Of a DNA stretch of 64,000 nt, positions 24,200 through 33,593 are shown in pieces; the stretch's first letter is position 1, and each line of letters starts with the position of its first letter. The notes beneath the pieces were generated by a model. That model worked only from the letters and a program-made list of their open reading frames with translations, was not told the origin of the DNA and did not search any database. The position numbers and the translations under genes are program-made. This DNA comes from Chelativorans sp. J32 (lineage in GTDB: Bacteria; Pseudomonadota; Alphaproteobacteria; Rhizobiales; Rhizobiaceae), in assembly GCF_000518985.1 (NCBI RefSeq), contig NZ_JAEQ01000016.1, forward strand, positions 52,924-116,923. Reading direction: 5' to 3'.

Positions 24200-25801
24200 A
24201 TGCGGGAAAAAGAAGCACAGGTGCTGATCGTCGGCGGCGGGCCGGTTGGAATGGGCCTTGCCATCGAGCTCGGCCAACGGGGCATCCGCACCATCGTCGT
24301 CGAGCGATACGATGAGCCACAACGCGTGCCCAAGGGGCAGAACCTCACGCAGCGCACCATGGAGCATTTCCATTTCTGGGGCGCGGAAAAGGAGCTGCGC
24401 GCCGCCCGCACCATGCCGAAGGAATATGGCATTGGCGGCTTGACGGCCTATGGCACGTTGCTCGGCGGCTACCACTATGATTGGCTGCAGCGTGAGCTCG
24501 TGCGCCCCTACTACTACACCGACAACGAGCGCCTCCCGCAATATGCGACCGAAGCCGTCCTGCGCGAGCGGGTGAGGGCTCTTCCGTTCGTGGAGGTCCT
24601 ATACGGGTGGGCCGCGGAAGAGGTGCGTCAAGACCAGCACGCTGTGCGTGTTATTGCGAGGACGCGATCAGGCGAGGAGGCGACCAGTCTGCGAGGGGAA
24701 TATCTGGCTGGCTGCGATGGAAGCCGTTCGCTCGTGCGCGTGCAGTCAGGAATCACCCAGACCTATTCGGATCATGAGCGGCGTATGGTGCTGCTGGTCT
24801 TCCGCTCAAAGGGCCTGCACAAGCTCCTGTTGGACCGGTTTCCCGGCAAGTCCTTCTTCAATGTGCTCCATCCGGACCTGAAAGGCTACTGGCAGTTTTT
24901 CGGCCGCGTGGATCAGGATGAGACCTGGTTTTTTCACGCGCCGGTCCCGCCCGGAACGACGAAGGAGAATTTCGACGCGAAACCCTATCTCGAACGCGCC
25001 GCGGGAGCCTCCTTCGATGTCGACCTCGAATATATCGGCTTCTGGGATTTGCGCGTCGCAATCGCCGACAGCTACCGGGCTGACCGGGTCTTCATCGCGG
25101 GTGATGCTGCACACAGTCACCCGCCCTATGGAGGCTATGGCATCAATACGGGTTTTGAGGACGCGCGCAATTTGGGTTGGAAGCTGGCGGCCAAGCTTCA
25201 GGGTTGGGGTAGCGAAAGGCTGCTCGACACCTATGACGAGGAACGCAGACCCGTCTTCGCCTCCACCGCACGCGATTTCATCGAAAAGGCAATCGAGAGT
25301 GACCGGGCTTTTCTTGAGGCTTTCGATCCGGGGCGGGATAAAGCGGCTTTCGAAGCGGAATGGACGGCCCGCGGCGGCGGCGCCCGCAAGGAAGTGGGTT
25401 CTTTCGAACCGAACTACGCCGGGTCATCCATCATATGGGGCGCCCCGGGCGCGGCCACCAGCGCCGTCGGACAGCACAGTTTCAAGGCGCGGCCCGGTCA
25501 TCACCTATCGCCTCAGCTTCTATCAGGAGGGAGCAATATCTACGAGCGGCTTGGAGCCGGTTTCAGCCTGCTCGCGTTCGATGGAGATCCGGCAGCTATC
25601 GCTTCCTTCGAAACTGCCGCGGGCAAGCTCCGCATCCCATTGAAGGTAATCGCCGATGACCGGGAGAACGGCCGTGGGGCCTTCGAGGCGACATATGTCC
25701 TCGTGCGGCCCGACCAGTTCGTCGCCTGGGCCGGAGACGAAGGCCCGGTCGACCCAATGTGCGTGCTTGGACGCGCCGCCGGTCTTCCGATACCTAGATA
25801 G
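24200..25801 (+). CDS. FAD-dependent monooxygenase, phenol hydroxylase (PheA/TfdB/MhpA) type
   Basis: A 533-residue class A aromatic hydroxylase. Motifs are the N-terminal VLIVGGGPVGMGLAIELGQRG, the DG motif AGCDGSRSLVR and the GD motif FIAGDAAHSHPPYGGYGINTG. The C-terminal part (about 400-530) is the thioredoxin-like domain of this family, ending in a FVAWAGDEG stretch like that of resorcinol and hydroxyphenylpropionate hydroxylases. It would add an OH group to a phenolic ring using NAD(P)H and oxygen. Last gene of the TRAP-IclR operon, after a 75-base gap with a hairpin. The 213 bases after it show no recognisable gene. Confidence 0.88.
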   Translation: MREKEAQVLIVGGGPVGMGLAIELGQRGIRTIVVERYDEPQRVPKGQNLTQRTMEHFHFWGAEKELRAARTMPKEYGIGGLTAYGTLLGGYHYDWLQRELVRPYYYTDNERLPQYATEAVLRERVRALPFVEVLYGWAAEEVRQDQHAVRVIARTRSGEEATSLRGEYLAGCDGSRSLVRVQSGITQTYSDHERRMVLLVFRSKGLHKLLLDRFPGKSFFNVLHPDLKGYWQFFGRVDQDETWFFHAPVPPGTTKENFDAKPYLERAAGASFDVDLEYIGFWDLRVAIADSYRADRVFIAGDAAHSHPPYGGYGINTGFEDARNLGWKLAAKLQGWGSERLLDTYDEERRPVFASTARDFIEKAIESDRAFLEAFDPGRDKAAFEAEWTARGGGARKEVGSFEPNYAGSSIIWGAPGAATSAVGQHSFKARPGHHLSPQLLSGGSNIYERLGAGFSLLAFDGDPAAIASFETAAGKLRIPLKVIADDRENGRGAFEATYVLVRPDQFVAWAGDEGPVDPMCVLGRAAGLPIPR

Positions 25802-26014
25802 CTGGCCTTGGGCATTACAATTCGGAGAAGGCAGTAGTCGCGCTTGCTTACGAGGGCCGATTCCGGCGATGACAGGCGCGAATTGCGAGCCTGGAAGATC
25901 TTCGCATGTCGTTTAGGCTCATTCTCTCGCGAAGGGCTGGGGTTCTAGAATTCGTGGGTCGAATCGGAGAGTGGCTTCATAGAGGCTTCACCATAGGCGT
26001 GGCATGAGAACTCG

Positions 26015-27226
26015 ATGGAGACGACTGCATATATGGGGAAGCGGCAAGGAAGCCCGGGCGAAGTCTTTGCCGCTTTCCTTAAGCTGGGGCTGACCTCTTT
26101 TGGCGGCCCGATCGCACATCTAGGCTATTTCCGCGACGAACTGGTTCTGCGCCGATGCTGGATCGACGAGAAGGGATATTCGGACCTGGTTGCTCTCTGC
26201 CAGTTCCTGCCCGGCCCTGCATCGAGCCAGGTCGGCTTTGCACTGGGGCTTATGCGTGGTGGTCCGCTTGGCGCGGCGGCAGCCTGGGCCGCTTTCACTC
26301 TGCCATCGGCAATCCTTCTCGTGCTGTTCGCGCTCGGCGCGCATGCCTTTGGCGGACCGATCGGTTCCGGCATCATCCATGGCCTGAAGGTGGTCGCAGT
26401 CGCCATTGTCGCCCAGGCCGTTTGGGGAATGGCGAGGACCCTTTGCCCTGACCGGGAACGGGCCGGCATTGCGCTCGCCGCCGTATTGATCGTTGTCATC
26501 GTCTCGGGCTCAGTCGGCCAGATTCTCGCGATTGCGGCGGGCGCTCTAGCGGGGCTGTGGTTGTGCCGGACAAAGAGCGAGGCGGTTTCCGGGCATATGA
26601 CCTTTCCGGTATCGCCCGCCACGGGGATAGCGGCGCTCGTCCTGTTCTTTGGCCTTTTGTTCGGCCTCCCCGCTGTTGCTGCAGCGACAAACGCGCAGGG
26701 ACTGGCGGTGTTCGATTCATTCTATAGGGCCGGATCACTCGTGTTCGGCGGCGGGCATGTCGTATTGCCACTGCTCGAAACAGAGGTCGTGCGATCCGGC
26801 TGGGTGCCGGCGGATCAGTTTTTGGCCGGTTACGGTGCGGGTCAGGCGGTGCCGGGTCCGCTCTTCATCTTCGCCGCTTATCTCGGGACGATCCTCGATC
26901 CGGCACCCAATGGGTTCGTCGGGGCATTGATCGCCCTGGTTGCGATCTTCCTCCCAGGTTTCCTGTTGCTCATCGGCGTCATTCCCTTCTGGGACGCATT
27001 CCGCGGCCGACCGACTGCGCAGGCAATCATGCGGGGCGCAAACGCGTCCGTGGTCGGCATCCTGGGTGCGGCGCTCTATCAGCCGGTGTGGACAAGTGCG
27101 ATCCTGGAGCCTTACGATTTCGCGCTGGCGCTGACCTGCTTCGTCCTCCTCATGGCATGGAAAATGCCGCCTTGGATTGTGGTCATCGTCTCTGCGGTTG
27201 GCGGGGTTCTTATAGCGCTTGCCTGA
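26015..27226 (+). CDS. chrA: chromate transporter (CHR family, two-domain)
   Basis: A 403-residue membrane protein with the duplicated CHR domains. The N-terminal repeat has LGLTSFGGPIAHLGYFRDELV and ALCQFLPGPASSQVGFALG; the C-terminal repeat has SLVFGGGHVVLPLLETEVV and GYGAGQAVPGPLFIFAAYLG. Length is typical of full-size ChrA, which exports chromate. A second ATG at 26033 is a possible start. No chrB regulator is adjacent, so expression may be constitutive, or the true substrate may be another oxyanion. It sits next to ampC, a small resistance pair between two catabolic blocks. Confidence 0.88.
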   Translation: METTAYMGKRQGSPGEVFAAFLKLGLTSFGGPIAHLGYFRDELVLRRCWIDEKGYSDLVALCQFLPGPASSQVGFALGLMRGGPLGAAAAWAAFTLPSAILLVLFALGAHAFGGPIGSGIIHGLKVVAVAIVAQAVWGMARTLCPDRERAGIALAAVLIVVIVSGSVGQILAIAAGALAGLWLCRTKSEAVSGHMTFPVSPATGIAALVLFFGLLFGLPAVAAATNAQGLAVFDSFYRAGSLVFGGGHVVLPLLETEVVRSGWVPADQFLAGYGAGQAVPGPLFIFAAYLGTILDPAPNGFVGALIALVAIFLPGFLLLIGVIPFWDAFRGRPTAQAIMRGANASVVGILGAALYQPVWTSAILEPYDFALALTCFVLLMAWKMPPWIVVIVSAVGGVLIALA

Positions 27227-27425
27227 GAAAGGCATCTGATCGAAAAGGGGAGAGCCTGTTTCGAAGCCGCCCGACGCGGGTGTTCGGAAGAGTGTATTAA
27301 TTCCTGCGCGGTACAGACTTGTTTGAAGCCGAACCTGTCGCGGCATATGTCGACACATTTCCCCCCAAAATGGGCAGGAGTTGGGTGATTCGCCCGACGG
27401 CCCAGCATCAAGACATGTATCTGCC

Positions 27426-28595
27426 ATGAGAAATTTTTGCATTTCGAAGCTTGGACTGTCGATCGCCTCATTGTTGCTGTTCAGCGCGGGCGCCCTTGCT
27501 GTCGAACACGAAGACCGGCTCCAGCGCGTCGTGGACGAGGTTGTCAGGCCCGTGATGGAAGAGAACGGGATCCCGGGCATGGCTGTGGCCGTCACGATCA
27601 AGGGCCAGCGGCAGTTCTTCAATTATGGCGTTGCATCCAAGGAGAGCGGGAAGAAGGTCACCGAAGACACGCTTTTTGAAATCGGGTCGATCAGCAAGAC
27701 CTTTACGGCAGTGCTGGCGTCCTATGCGGAGGAGACGGGCGCTCTTTCCCTCTCCGACAATGCGAGCGAATATTGGCCCGCGCTCGCCGGCAGCAGCCTC
27801 GACACGATCAGCCTTCTGGATCTCGGCACATACACAGCAGGCGGTCTGCCGCTGCAAGTTCCCGACGACGTCACACAGGACAAGCTGATCGCCTATTACA
27901 AAAACTGGCGCCCGGAATATACTCCTGGAACCCATCGCCGCTATTCCAATCCGAGCATAGGTCTGTTGGGCCATCTGGCTGCCCGAAGCATGGGCGAGCC
28001 CTTCGACGCTCTTATGGAAGAGAAACTCTTCCCCGCGCTCGGGCTGAACAACACCTATATCACCGTTCCCAAGAACCGGATGGGCGACTATGCCTATGGC
28101 TATTCGAAGGACGGCAAGCCCATTCGAGTTAACCCTGGCATTTGGGATGCCGAAGCCTATGGCGTGAAGACGTCGGCGGCTGATCTGATCCGGTTCGTGG
28201 AGCAAAACATGAATGGCTCAGGTTTGGACGAGACACTTCAGCGCGCGATTCATCGCACACAGACGGGGTATTACAAGGTCGCAGACATGGTCCAGGGACT
28301 GGGCTGGGAGATCTATGCCTTTCCGACGGAACTTGATCGGCTTTTGAACGGAAATTCTCCCGAGGTCATGTACAAGGCTAACAAGGTGGAGCGGGTTGTT
28401 CCGCCAATGCGGCCGCGAGAAGACGTTTTGATCAACAAGACCGGCTCGACCAACGGCTTTGGCGCTTATGCGGTCTTCGTTCCCGCCGAGGATATCGGTG
28501 TCGTAATCCTCGCCAACAAAAACTACCCGATACCGGAACGCGTGACCGCCGCGTATCGGATTTTGACGGCGATTGGCGGGTCAGGCGCTCCCTGA
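27426..28595 (+). CDS. ampC: class C beta-lactamase
   Basis: A 389-residue secreted serine beta-lactamase. Signal peptide MRNFCISKLGLSIASLLLFSAGALA; catalytic Ser88 and Lys91 in GSISKTF; Tyr173-x-Asn175 in RRYSNPSIG; and Lys338-Thr-Gly in INKTGSTNGFG. Long identical stretches to enterobacterial AmpC are visible (GTYTAGGLPLQVPDD, VILANKNYP), and Ochrobactrum carries a similar chromosomal enzyme. ATG 27426 is chosen because the signal peptide begins there. No divergent ampR lies upstream: the 199 bases before it hold no gene. Expression control is therefore unclear. Confidence 0.93.
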   Translation: MRNFCISKLGLSIASLLLFSAGALAVEHEDRLQRVVDEVVRPVMEENGIPGMAVAVTIKGQRQFFNYGVASKESGKKVTEDTLFEIGSISKTFTAVLASYAEETGALSLSDNASEYWPALAGSSLDTISLLDLGTYTAGGLPLQVPDDVTQDKLIAYYKNWRPEYTPGTHRRYSNPSIGLLGHLAARSMGEPFDALMEEKLFPALGLNNTYITVPKNRMGDYAYGYSKDGKPIRVNPGIWDAEAYGVKTSAADLIRFVEQNMNGSGLDETLQRAIHRTQTGYYKVADMVQGLGWEIYAFPTELDRLLNGNSPEVMYKANKVERVVPPMRPREDVLINKTGSTNGFGAYAVFVPAEDIGVVILANKNYPIPERVTAAYRILTAIGGSGAP

Positions 28596-28686
28596 GGTTG
28601 CTCTTCTCACCTAGCTAAAAAACGCCGCCAAGCCAGGCGAACGCTCCGGCTGTCATTCGTCTCGTGCTTCCTCCGCTGATCAACAC

Positions 28687-28721
28687 GGGCCACCCAAACG
28701 GCTGAAGCTACCGGGCGGCCC
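28687..28721. terminator. hairpin between converging ampC and esterase genes
   Basis: GGGCCACCC (28687-28695) and GGGCGGCCC (28713-28721) pair at eight of nine positions around a 17-base loop. It lies between two converging stop codons and may stop transcription from either side, but there is no U-run. Confidence 0.35.
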
Positions 28722-28731
28722 AGAACAATGG

Positions 28732-29679
28732 TTACTTGCTACCGTCAGCGGATCGTCCTTTGGCAAGCGACAGAACCGCCTCTTTGATCACGGGAAAGGC
28801 GGGCCCTTCCGGGTCTACGACATCAAAATGGTTTGCTCCGTCGAGGATGGTGAGCTCAACGGAGTCGCCGGCGTCTCTGGCGGCGTCGGCATATTCGCGG
28901 GTCATGGCAACCCGCCACTCGTTGTCGCTTGTCCCGACGATCAGCGCCTGCGGCACTCCCAGCGGCAGGAGGCGAGCAGGATCCGTTTCGGCAAACCGCG
29001 GGTCAGCTTCCTCCCTCGTCGCAACCCCGACAAGCTTCAGCACGTCATCGCGGCCACCGAGCTCCAGTGAGCGTTTCAGGTCGTTGACGCCGGCCAGCGA
29101 TACGACGCCAGACAGAGGCAATGGGTTCGGAACGTAGAGCTCGCTCGTCTCCGGCAGGTTTTTGCGGGCGGCCAGCCAAAGCGCCAGATGCCCGCCCGAG
29201 GAATGGCCTACTGCGACCACTCTTTCGAGATCCAGCGGGTATTTCTCGGCAAGCTCGCGCAGATGGTCGGCGCCGATAGCGACGTCCAGGAATGTACCGG
29301 GATACCCACCGCCTTGATTGCCCATGCGTCGAAACTCGATGTCCCACGTCGCGATACCTGTGGCGGTCAAGCCTTCGACAAAGCTGTTCGAATAATCCTT
29401 CGTCCAATCGGCGGTCCATTGACCGCCATGGATGAAGATTGCCACCGGAAAGCCACTCTCTGGTGCCTCCCCATCGGGAAGCCTTAGATCACCGAATTGA
29501 ACCGCATTGTCACTGGCGTACCGTATTCTTGCGTCCGGCTGTTTCTCGGGCAGCCAAAGCACAGTCTCTTGCGACGACGGATTGCGGTATTTCTTCTGAG
29601 CAACAGCCGGGGTCAGCATCAAGGCTGAGATGAGCGATGCAGCCAAGGTCAATATGCGAATGGACTGGTTTGATGTCAC
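28732..29679 (-). CDS. exported alpha/beta-hydrolase (esterase/lipase, BD-FAE-like)
   Basis: A 315-residue hydrolase with an N-terminal signal peptide ending near LTPAVAQ. It has the oxyanion-hole motif FIHGGQWTADW, the nucleophile elbow VAVGHSSGGHLALWLA and the C-terminal His in LDGANHFDVVD. This pattern is shared with carboxylesterases, kynurenine formamidases and feruloyl esterases. The Ser-Asp-His triad is complete. Export suggests action on an ester or amide in the periplasm. It stands alone: the 227 bases upstream (29680-29906) hold no gene, only a short CGTTTA/TAAACG inverted pair. Confidence 0.8.
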   Translation of the reverse strand: MTSNQSIRILTLAASLISALMLTPAVAQKKYRNPSSQETVLWLPEKQPDARIRYASDNAVQFGDLRLPDGEAPESGFPVAIFIHGGQWTADWTKDYSNSFVEGLTATGIATWDIEFRRMGNQGGGYPGTFLDVAIGADHLRELAEKYPLDLERVVAVGHSSGGHLALWLAARKNLPETSELYVPNPLPLSGVVSLAGVNDLKRSLELGGRDDVLKLVGVATREEADPRFAETDPARLLPLGVPQALIVGTSDNEWRVAMTREYADAARDAGDSVELTILDGANHFDVVDPEGPAFPVIKEAVLSLAKGRSADGSK

Positions 29680-29906
29680 AACGGCCTCCTCCTGCCTGCT
29701 GACGTACCCTCGAATAGTGTCTTTGATCGCCCCGGCACGCCACAGGACGCCGCCGGAAACGTCGTTTAAGGTTAAAATAAACGGGATATCGGCTCAGGCT
29801 GCGGGGGAACGCATGTGCAATAACCGGATCAGAGACTGCTTTCCAAGCCCGGCGCGGGCGGCCCGCATTTTGGCAAGCGGTGATATCGCCGCTTACGCGG
29901 CATGCG

Positions 29907-30278
29907 CTAACCGCCCGTAACGAACGACGCCATGCGGGTGAGGGCGGTATAATCGGCCTCTACGGCCATGATAGCCACGAATATCAGCACCGCGATCGGT
30001 GGGAGCAGGATGGCATAGACCAGGGCCAGCCGCTCCCAGACCATGTGCATGAACACGGCCACGATCAATCCCGCCTTCAGGATCATGAAGAGCAGGATCA
30101 GGCCCCACCGCAGATAGCCTTCGAACTGGAGATAATCGACGAGGTAGGAGCAGGCACTGAGCACGAAAAGCCAGAACCAGACGATCAGGTAGAGCCTTAT
30201 GGGGTGGTGCTGGCCTTCTTCACTGGGTGCTACTGGCGCCGGAGAAGCCCCGTGCGGATGGGTTGCAGGTGCCGACAT
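29907..30278 (-). CDS. cytochrome c oxidase subunit IV (CyoD/CoxF-like)
   Basis: A 123-residue membrane protein with three hydrophobic helices (about 27-50, 58-77 and 84-108) and a His/Pro-rich N-terminus. It belongs to the small prokaryotic subunit IV family that stabilises haem-copper oxidases. Its position as the last gene of the minus-strand oxidase operon, nine bases after subunit III, supports the call. It has no known catalytic residues. Confidence 0.8.
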   Translation of the reverse strand: MSAPATHPHGASPAPVAPSEEGQHHPIRLYLIVWFWLFVLSACSYLVDYLQFEGYLRWGLILLFMILKAGLIVAVFMHMVWERLALVYAILLPPIAVLIFVAIMAVEADYTALTRMASFVTGG

Positions 30279-30287
30279 GACCGTCCC

Positions 30288-31010
30288 TCACCATAGGTAG
30301 AAGAATGCGAAGATGAACACCCAGACCAGATCGACAAAGTGCCAGTAAAGGCCCATGATCTCCACATGCTCGTAGTCCCCGCGACGGCTTGTGAAGAAAC
30401 CTGGCGTTCCCCGGTCATAGTCGCCGCGCCAGACTTTCCGCGCGACGATCAGAAGGAAGATCACGCCGAAGGTGACGTGGGTGCCATGAAACCCCGTGAT
30501 CATGAAGAACGAGGAGCCAAACTGCGCGGCGCCCCAAGGATTGCCCCAGGGCCTCACGCCCTCGGTGATCAGCTTCGTCCATTCGAAAGCCTGCATACCC
30601 ACGAAGGTCGCACCCAGCGCTGCGGTCACGAGCAGCAGGGCGACCGTTACGTTCCTGTTGCGCCGATAGGCATAGTTGACCGCCATCGCCATGGTGCCGC
30701 TGGATGAAATCAGGACGAAGGTCATGATGGCGATCAAGATCAGCGGGATGTTGGCCCCGCCGATATGAAGCGCGAAAACCTCGTTGGCGTCCGGCCAAGG
30801 CTCCGTCGTCGACATGCGCGCTGTCATATAGGCGAGGAGGAAGCAGCCGAAGACGAAGGTATCGGAGAGCAGGAAGATCCACATCATGGCCTTCCCCCAC
30901 GATGCGCTCTTGAAGGCGCGCTGGTCCGACGACCAGTCCTCGACAACGCCGCGCAGGCCACTCTTACGTGCTGCCTTTGCGCCGAAGCCGTTGAGCGTGG
31001 TTTCCCCCAT
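30288..31010 (-). CDS. cytochrome c oxidase subunit III
   Basis: A 240-residue membrane protein with about five helices of the COX3 family and the hallmark C-terminal GLYWHFVDLVWVFIFAFFYLW; FHGTHVTFGVIFLL precedes it. ATG 31008-31010 with GGAGGAAGAG upstream is the start; the open frame to 31466 is an artefact of GC-rich DNA. It pairs with a second COX3-like protein encoded immediately upstream. In the oxidase, subunit III stabilises subunit I and helps proton uptake. Confidence 0.88.
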   Translation of the reverse strand: MGETTLNGFGAKAARKSGLRGVVEDWSSDQRAFKSASWGKAMMWIFLLSDTFVFGCFLLAYMTARMSTTEPWPDANEVFALHIGGANIPLILIAIMTFVLISSSGTMAMAVNYAYRRNRNVTVALLLVTAALGATFVGMQAFEWTKLITEGVRPWGNPWGAAQFGSSFFMITGFHGTHVTFGVIFLLIVARKVWRGDYDRGTPGFFTSRRGDYEHVEIMGLYWHFVDLVWVFIFAFFYLW

Positions 31011-31024
31011 CTCTTCCTCCTTCC

Positions 31025-31732
31025 TCACGTCAGAAGCTGTCGGCAGAGCGTCACCAGGTCGCCCGCCCAGCCTTCCAGGAGCACGAACACCCCAAGCCAT
31101 ACGAGCAGCAGGAAGTGCCAGTACATGGCGCAAAGCTCGATGCCCAGGGTGAGCCGTTTCGGCTCTGCGCCCGGATCCCATGCCCGGATGGTGGTCCTGC
31201 CAAGCGCGACGAGCCCGCCCAGAATGTGAAGCGCATGCACGCCCGTCATGAGATAGAAGAAGCCGTTGGCCGGATTGGTGTCCATGAAGTAGCCGCCGGC
31301 CGCAAGCTCCCGCCAGGCGGTCACCTGTCCTGCAAGGAAGACCAGGGTGCCGAGTCCTGCTGCCGAAAGCGCAAGCCGCGTCAGTGCGATGTGGCGCTCG
31401 CGCGTCGCGCGCACCGCGCAGGAAAACGCGGCGCTGGCGAGCATGAGAACGAAGGTGTTGAGCCACAGGATGCGTGGAAGCGGCGGAGCCTGCCAGTCGC
31501 TATATTCCATCCGCATGAAATAGGCGCTGGCGAACAGTGCGAAGAGCGCACCCACCACGGCCAGGAACACGCCGAGCGCCACTTTCTCCGTCGCCATGCC
31601 GGAGGCGTCCGTCTCCGGCACTGCGGTGTGCACACCGCTCTCCAGCCAAGGCTTCGACATGATCCGCTGGTGGGAGAGCCACCAGAAGGAGAAGCCGATC
31701 ACCACCAGCAGGAAAACGAGGACGACGCTCAT
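31025..31732 (-). CDS. second cytochrome c oxidase subunit III-like protein
   Basis: A 235-residue membrane protein with an extra N-terminal helix (VVLVFLLVVIGFSFWWLSH) followed by the COX3 fold: GFFYLMTGVHALHILGGLVAL and AMYWHFLLLVWLGVFVLLEG. The canonical WHFVDxVW is WHFLLLVW here. ATG 31730-31732 overlaps the TGA of the subunit I gene (ATGA), so translation is coupled. Two adjacent subunit III-like genes are also known in the rhizobial coxMNOP arrangement. Whether both enter one complex cannot be told from sequence. Confidence 0.82.
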   Translation of the reverse strand: MSVVLVFLLVVIGFSFWWLSHQRIMSKPWLESGVHTAVPETDASGMATEKVALGVFLAVVGALFALFASAYFMRMEYSDWQAPPLPRILWLNTFVLMLASAAFSCAVRATRERHIALTRLALSAAGLGTLVFLAGQVTAWRELAAGGYFMDTNPANGFFYLMTGVHALHILGGLVALGRTTIRAWDPGAEPKRLTLGIELCAMYWHFLLLVWLGVFVLLEGWAGDLVTLCRQLLT

Positions 31733-33504
31733 GCCGGCCTCGTCAACGGCTTGTCCGGCCACGGGTCATTTTGTGGGATAAAGTCCTGTGGCGCGCCGGG
31801 CACAGAGTAGTCGTAGGCCCAGCGATAGACCACCGGCCGCTCGTCGCCCCAATTGCCATGTGGGGGTGGCGTGGTTGGCGTCTGCCATTCGAGCGTTGTT
31901 GCGCGCCACGGATTGGGACCGGCTTCCTTGCCGTAGCGCAGGCTCCAGATCAGGTTGAACAGGAAGACCAGCTGCGCGAAGCCGACGACAAATGCCGTGA
32001 TGGAGATGAAGGCATTGAGATCGGCCACGGATTCGGGAATGAAAGCCGTGCCCCCCAGCTCCGGATAGCGTCGGGGTGCGCCCACCAGTCCGAGATAATG
32101 CATCGGGAAGAAGATTGCGTAGGCGCCGACGAAGGTGACCCAGAAATGGAACAGGCCCAGCTGCTGGTTGAGCATGCGGCCGGTAATCTTCGGATACCAG
32201 TGATATATAGCACCGAAGATGACGAGGATCGGCGCCACGCCCATCACCATATGGAAATGCGCCACCACGAACATGGTGTCGGAGAGTGGCACGTCCACGA
32301 CCACATTGCCGAGGAAGAGCCCTGTGAGGCCGCCATTCAGGAAGGTGACGATGAAGGCAAGCGCGAAGAGCATCGGCAGCGTTAGGTGGATGTCGCCGCG
32401 CCAGAGAGTCAGGATCCAGTTATAGACCTTGATCGCCGTTGGGACGGCGATGATCAGCGTTGTCGTGGCGAAGAAGAAGCCGAACAACGGATGCATGCCG
32501 GAGACATACATGTGGTGCGCCCAGACGACGAAGGAGAGCGCGCCGATAATGACGATTGCCCACACCATCATGCGGTAGCCGAAGATGTTCTTGCGCGCGT
32601 GGGTGGAGATCAGGTCCGAGACGATGCCGAAGGCCGGCAACGCCACGATGTAGACCTCGGGGTGGCCGAAGAACCAGAAAAGATGCTGAAAGAGGATGGG
32701 GCTGCCGCCGCCATGGCTCGTAAGCTCCCCCATCTCCACCAGCGCCGGCATGAAGAAGGAGGTGCCGAGCACCCGGTCGAACAGCATCATCACGCAGGCC
32801 ACGAACAGCGCCGGGAAAGCCAGCAAAGCCATGACGGTAGCGGTGAAGATGCCCCAGACCGTGAGCGGCATACGCATCAGCGTCATACCGCGCGTGCGGC
32901 CCTGCAGCACCGTCACCACATAATTCAGCCCGCCCATGGTGAAGCCGATGATGAAGAGGATGAGGGATACCAGCATCAGGATGATGCCCAGCTCCTGACC
33001 GCCCGGCGTGCCATTAAGGAGCGCCTGCGGCGGATAGAGAGTCCAGCCCGCGCCGGTGGGGCCGCCCGGTACGAAGAAGCTCGCCACGAGCACGAGCACG
33101 GCGAGCAGGTAAATCCAGTAACTCAGCATGTTCGCGTATGGAAACACCATATCTCGCGCGCCGACCATGAGCGGGATGAGGTAATTGCCGAAGCCGCCGA
33201 GGAAGAGCGCAGTGAGCAGGTAGATGACCATGATCATGCCGTGCATGGTCACGAACTGATAATAGGCGTCGGGCGTGATGAAGTCGAAAGTACCGGGGAA
33301 GCCGAGTTGCAGTCGGATCAGCCAGGAGAGCATCAGCGCCACGAGGCCGATTGCCATGGCCGTGCCGGCATACTGGATGGCGATCACTTTGGCATCCTGC
33401 GAGAAGACGTATGTGGTCCACCAGCTCTTCGGATGATAGAGCTCTAGTTCAGGAACCTCCGCCGGCGGTATGACGCCGCCCGCCCGATGTGTGGCATCAA
33501 CCAT
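31729..33504 (-). CDS. cytochrome c oxidase subunit I (aa3-type, A1 family)
   Basis: A 591-residue, 12-helix catalytic subunit. The low-spin haem ligand region is FVTMHGMIMV; the CuB/active-site segment FFGHPEVYIVALPAFG has the cross-linked His-Tyr pair and the proton-channel Glu; VVWAHHMYVSGMHP supplies two CuB His; and VVAHFHMVMG supplies the haem a and a3 His. It reduces oxygen to water and pumps protons. The sequence and operon order (II, I, III-like, III, IV) resemble the alternative oxidase coxMNOP of Bradyrhizobium. No assembly factors (ctaB, ctaG, sco) or cytochrome c genes lie in the cluster. Confidence 0.93.
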   Translation of the reverse strand: MVDATHRAGGVIPPAEVPELELYHPKSWWTTYVFSQDAKVIAIQYAGTAMAIGLVALMLSWLIRLQLGFPGTFDFITPDAYYQFVTMHGMIMVIYLLTALFLGGFGNYLIPLMVGARDMVFPYANMLSYWIYLLAVLVLVASFFVPGGPTGAGWTLYPPQALLNGTPGGQELGIILMLVSLILFIIGFTMGGLNYVVTVLQGRTRGMTLMRMPLTVWGIFTATVMALLAFPALFVACVMMLFDRVLGTSFFMPALVEMGELTSHGGGSPILFQHLFWFFGHPEVYIVALPAFGIVSDLISTHARKNIFGYRMMVWAIVIIGALSFVVWAHHMYVSGMHPLFGFFFATTTLIIAVPTAIKVYNWILTLWRGDIHLTLPMLFALAFIVTFLNGGLTGLFLGNVVVDVPLSDTMFVVAHFHMVMGVAPILVIFGAIYHWYPKITGRMLNQQLGLFHFWVTFVGAYAIFFPMHYLGLVGAPRRYPELGGTAFIPESVADLNAFISITAFVVGFAQLVFLFNLIWSLRYGKEAGPNPWRATTLEWQTPTTPPPHGNWGDERPVVYRWAYDYSVPGAPQDFIPQNDPWPDKPLTRPA

Positions 33505-33593
33505 GCTTTTCCCTCCCGCGCCTTCTTCCAGGTAAGGCCGGTTTGGCAGCCGGTCTTACCGGACGTCTCGGCGCTCTGCCGTGTCCTCCGGCT

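Noticed and set aside
29876..29893. Palindrome AGCGGTGATATCGCCGCT after the oxidase operon as a terminator
   Set aside because: The stem is good (one G-T pair) but no U-run follows on the minus strand. It could be chance in GC-rich DNA.
31011..31466. N-terminal extension of oxidase subunit III
   Set aside because: The extension lies over the second subunit III gene in another frame and has no similarity; ATG 31010 has a good ribosome-binding site.
32386..33447. Plus-strand open frame (353 codons) opposite cytochrome oxidase subunit I
   Set aside because: His/Glu/Asp-rich shadow of membrane-helix codons on the other strand.
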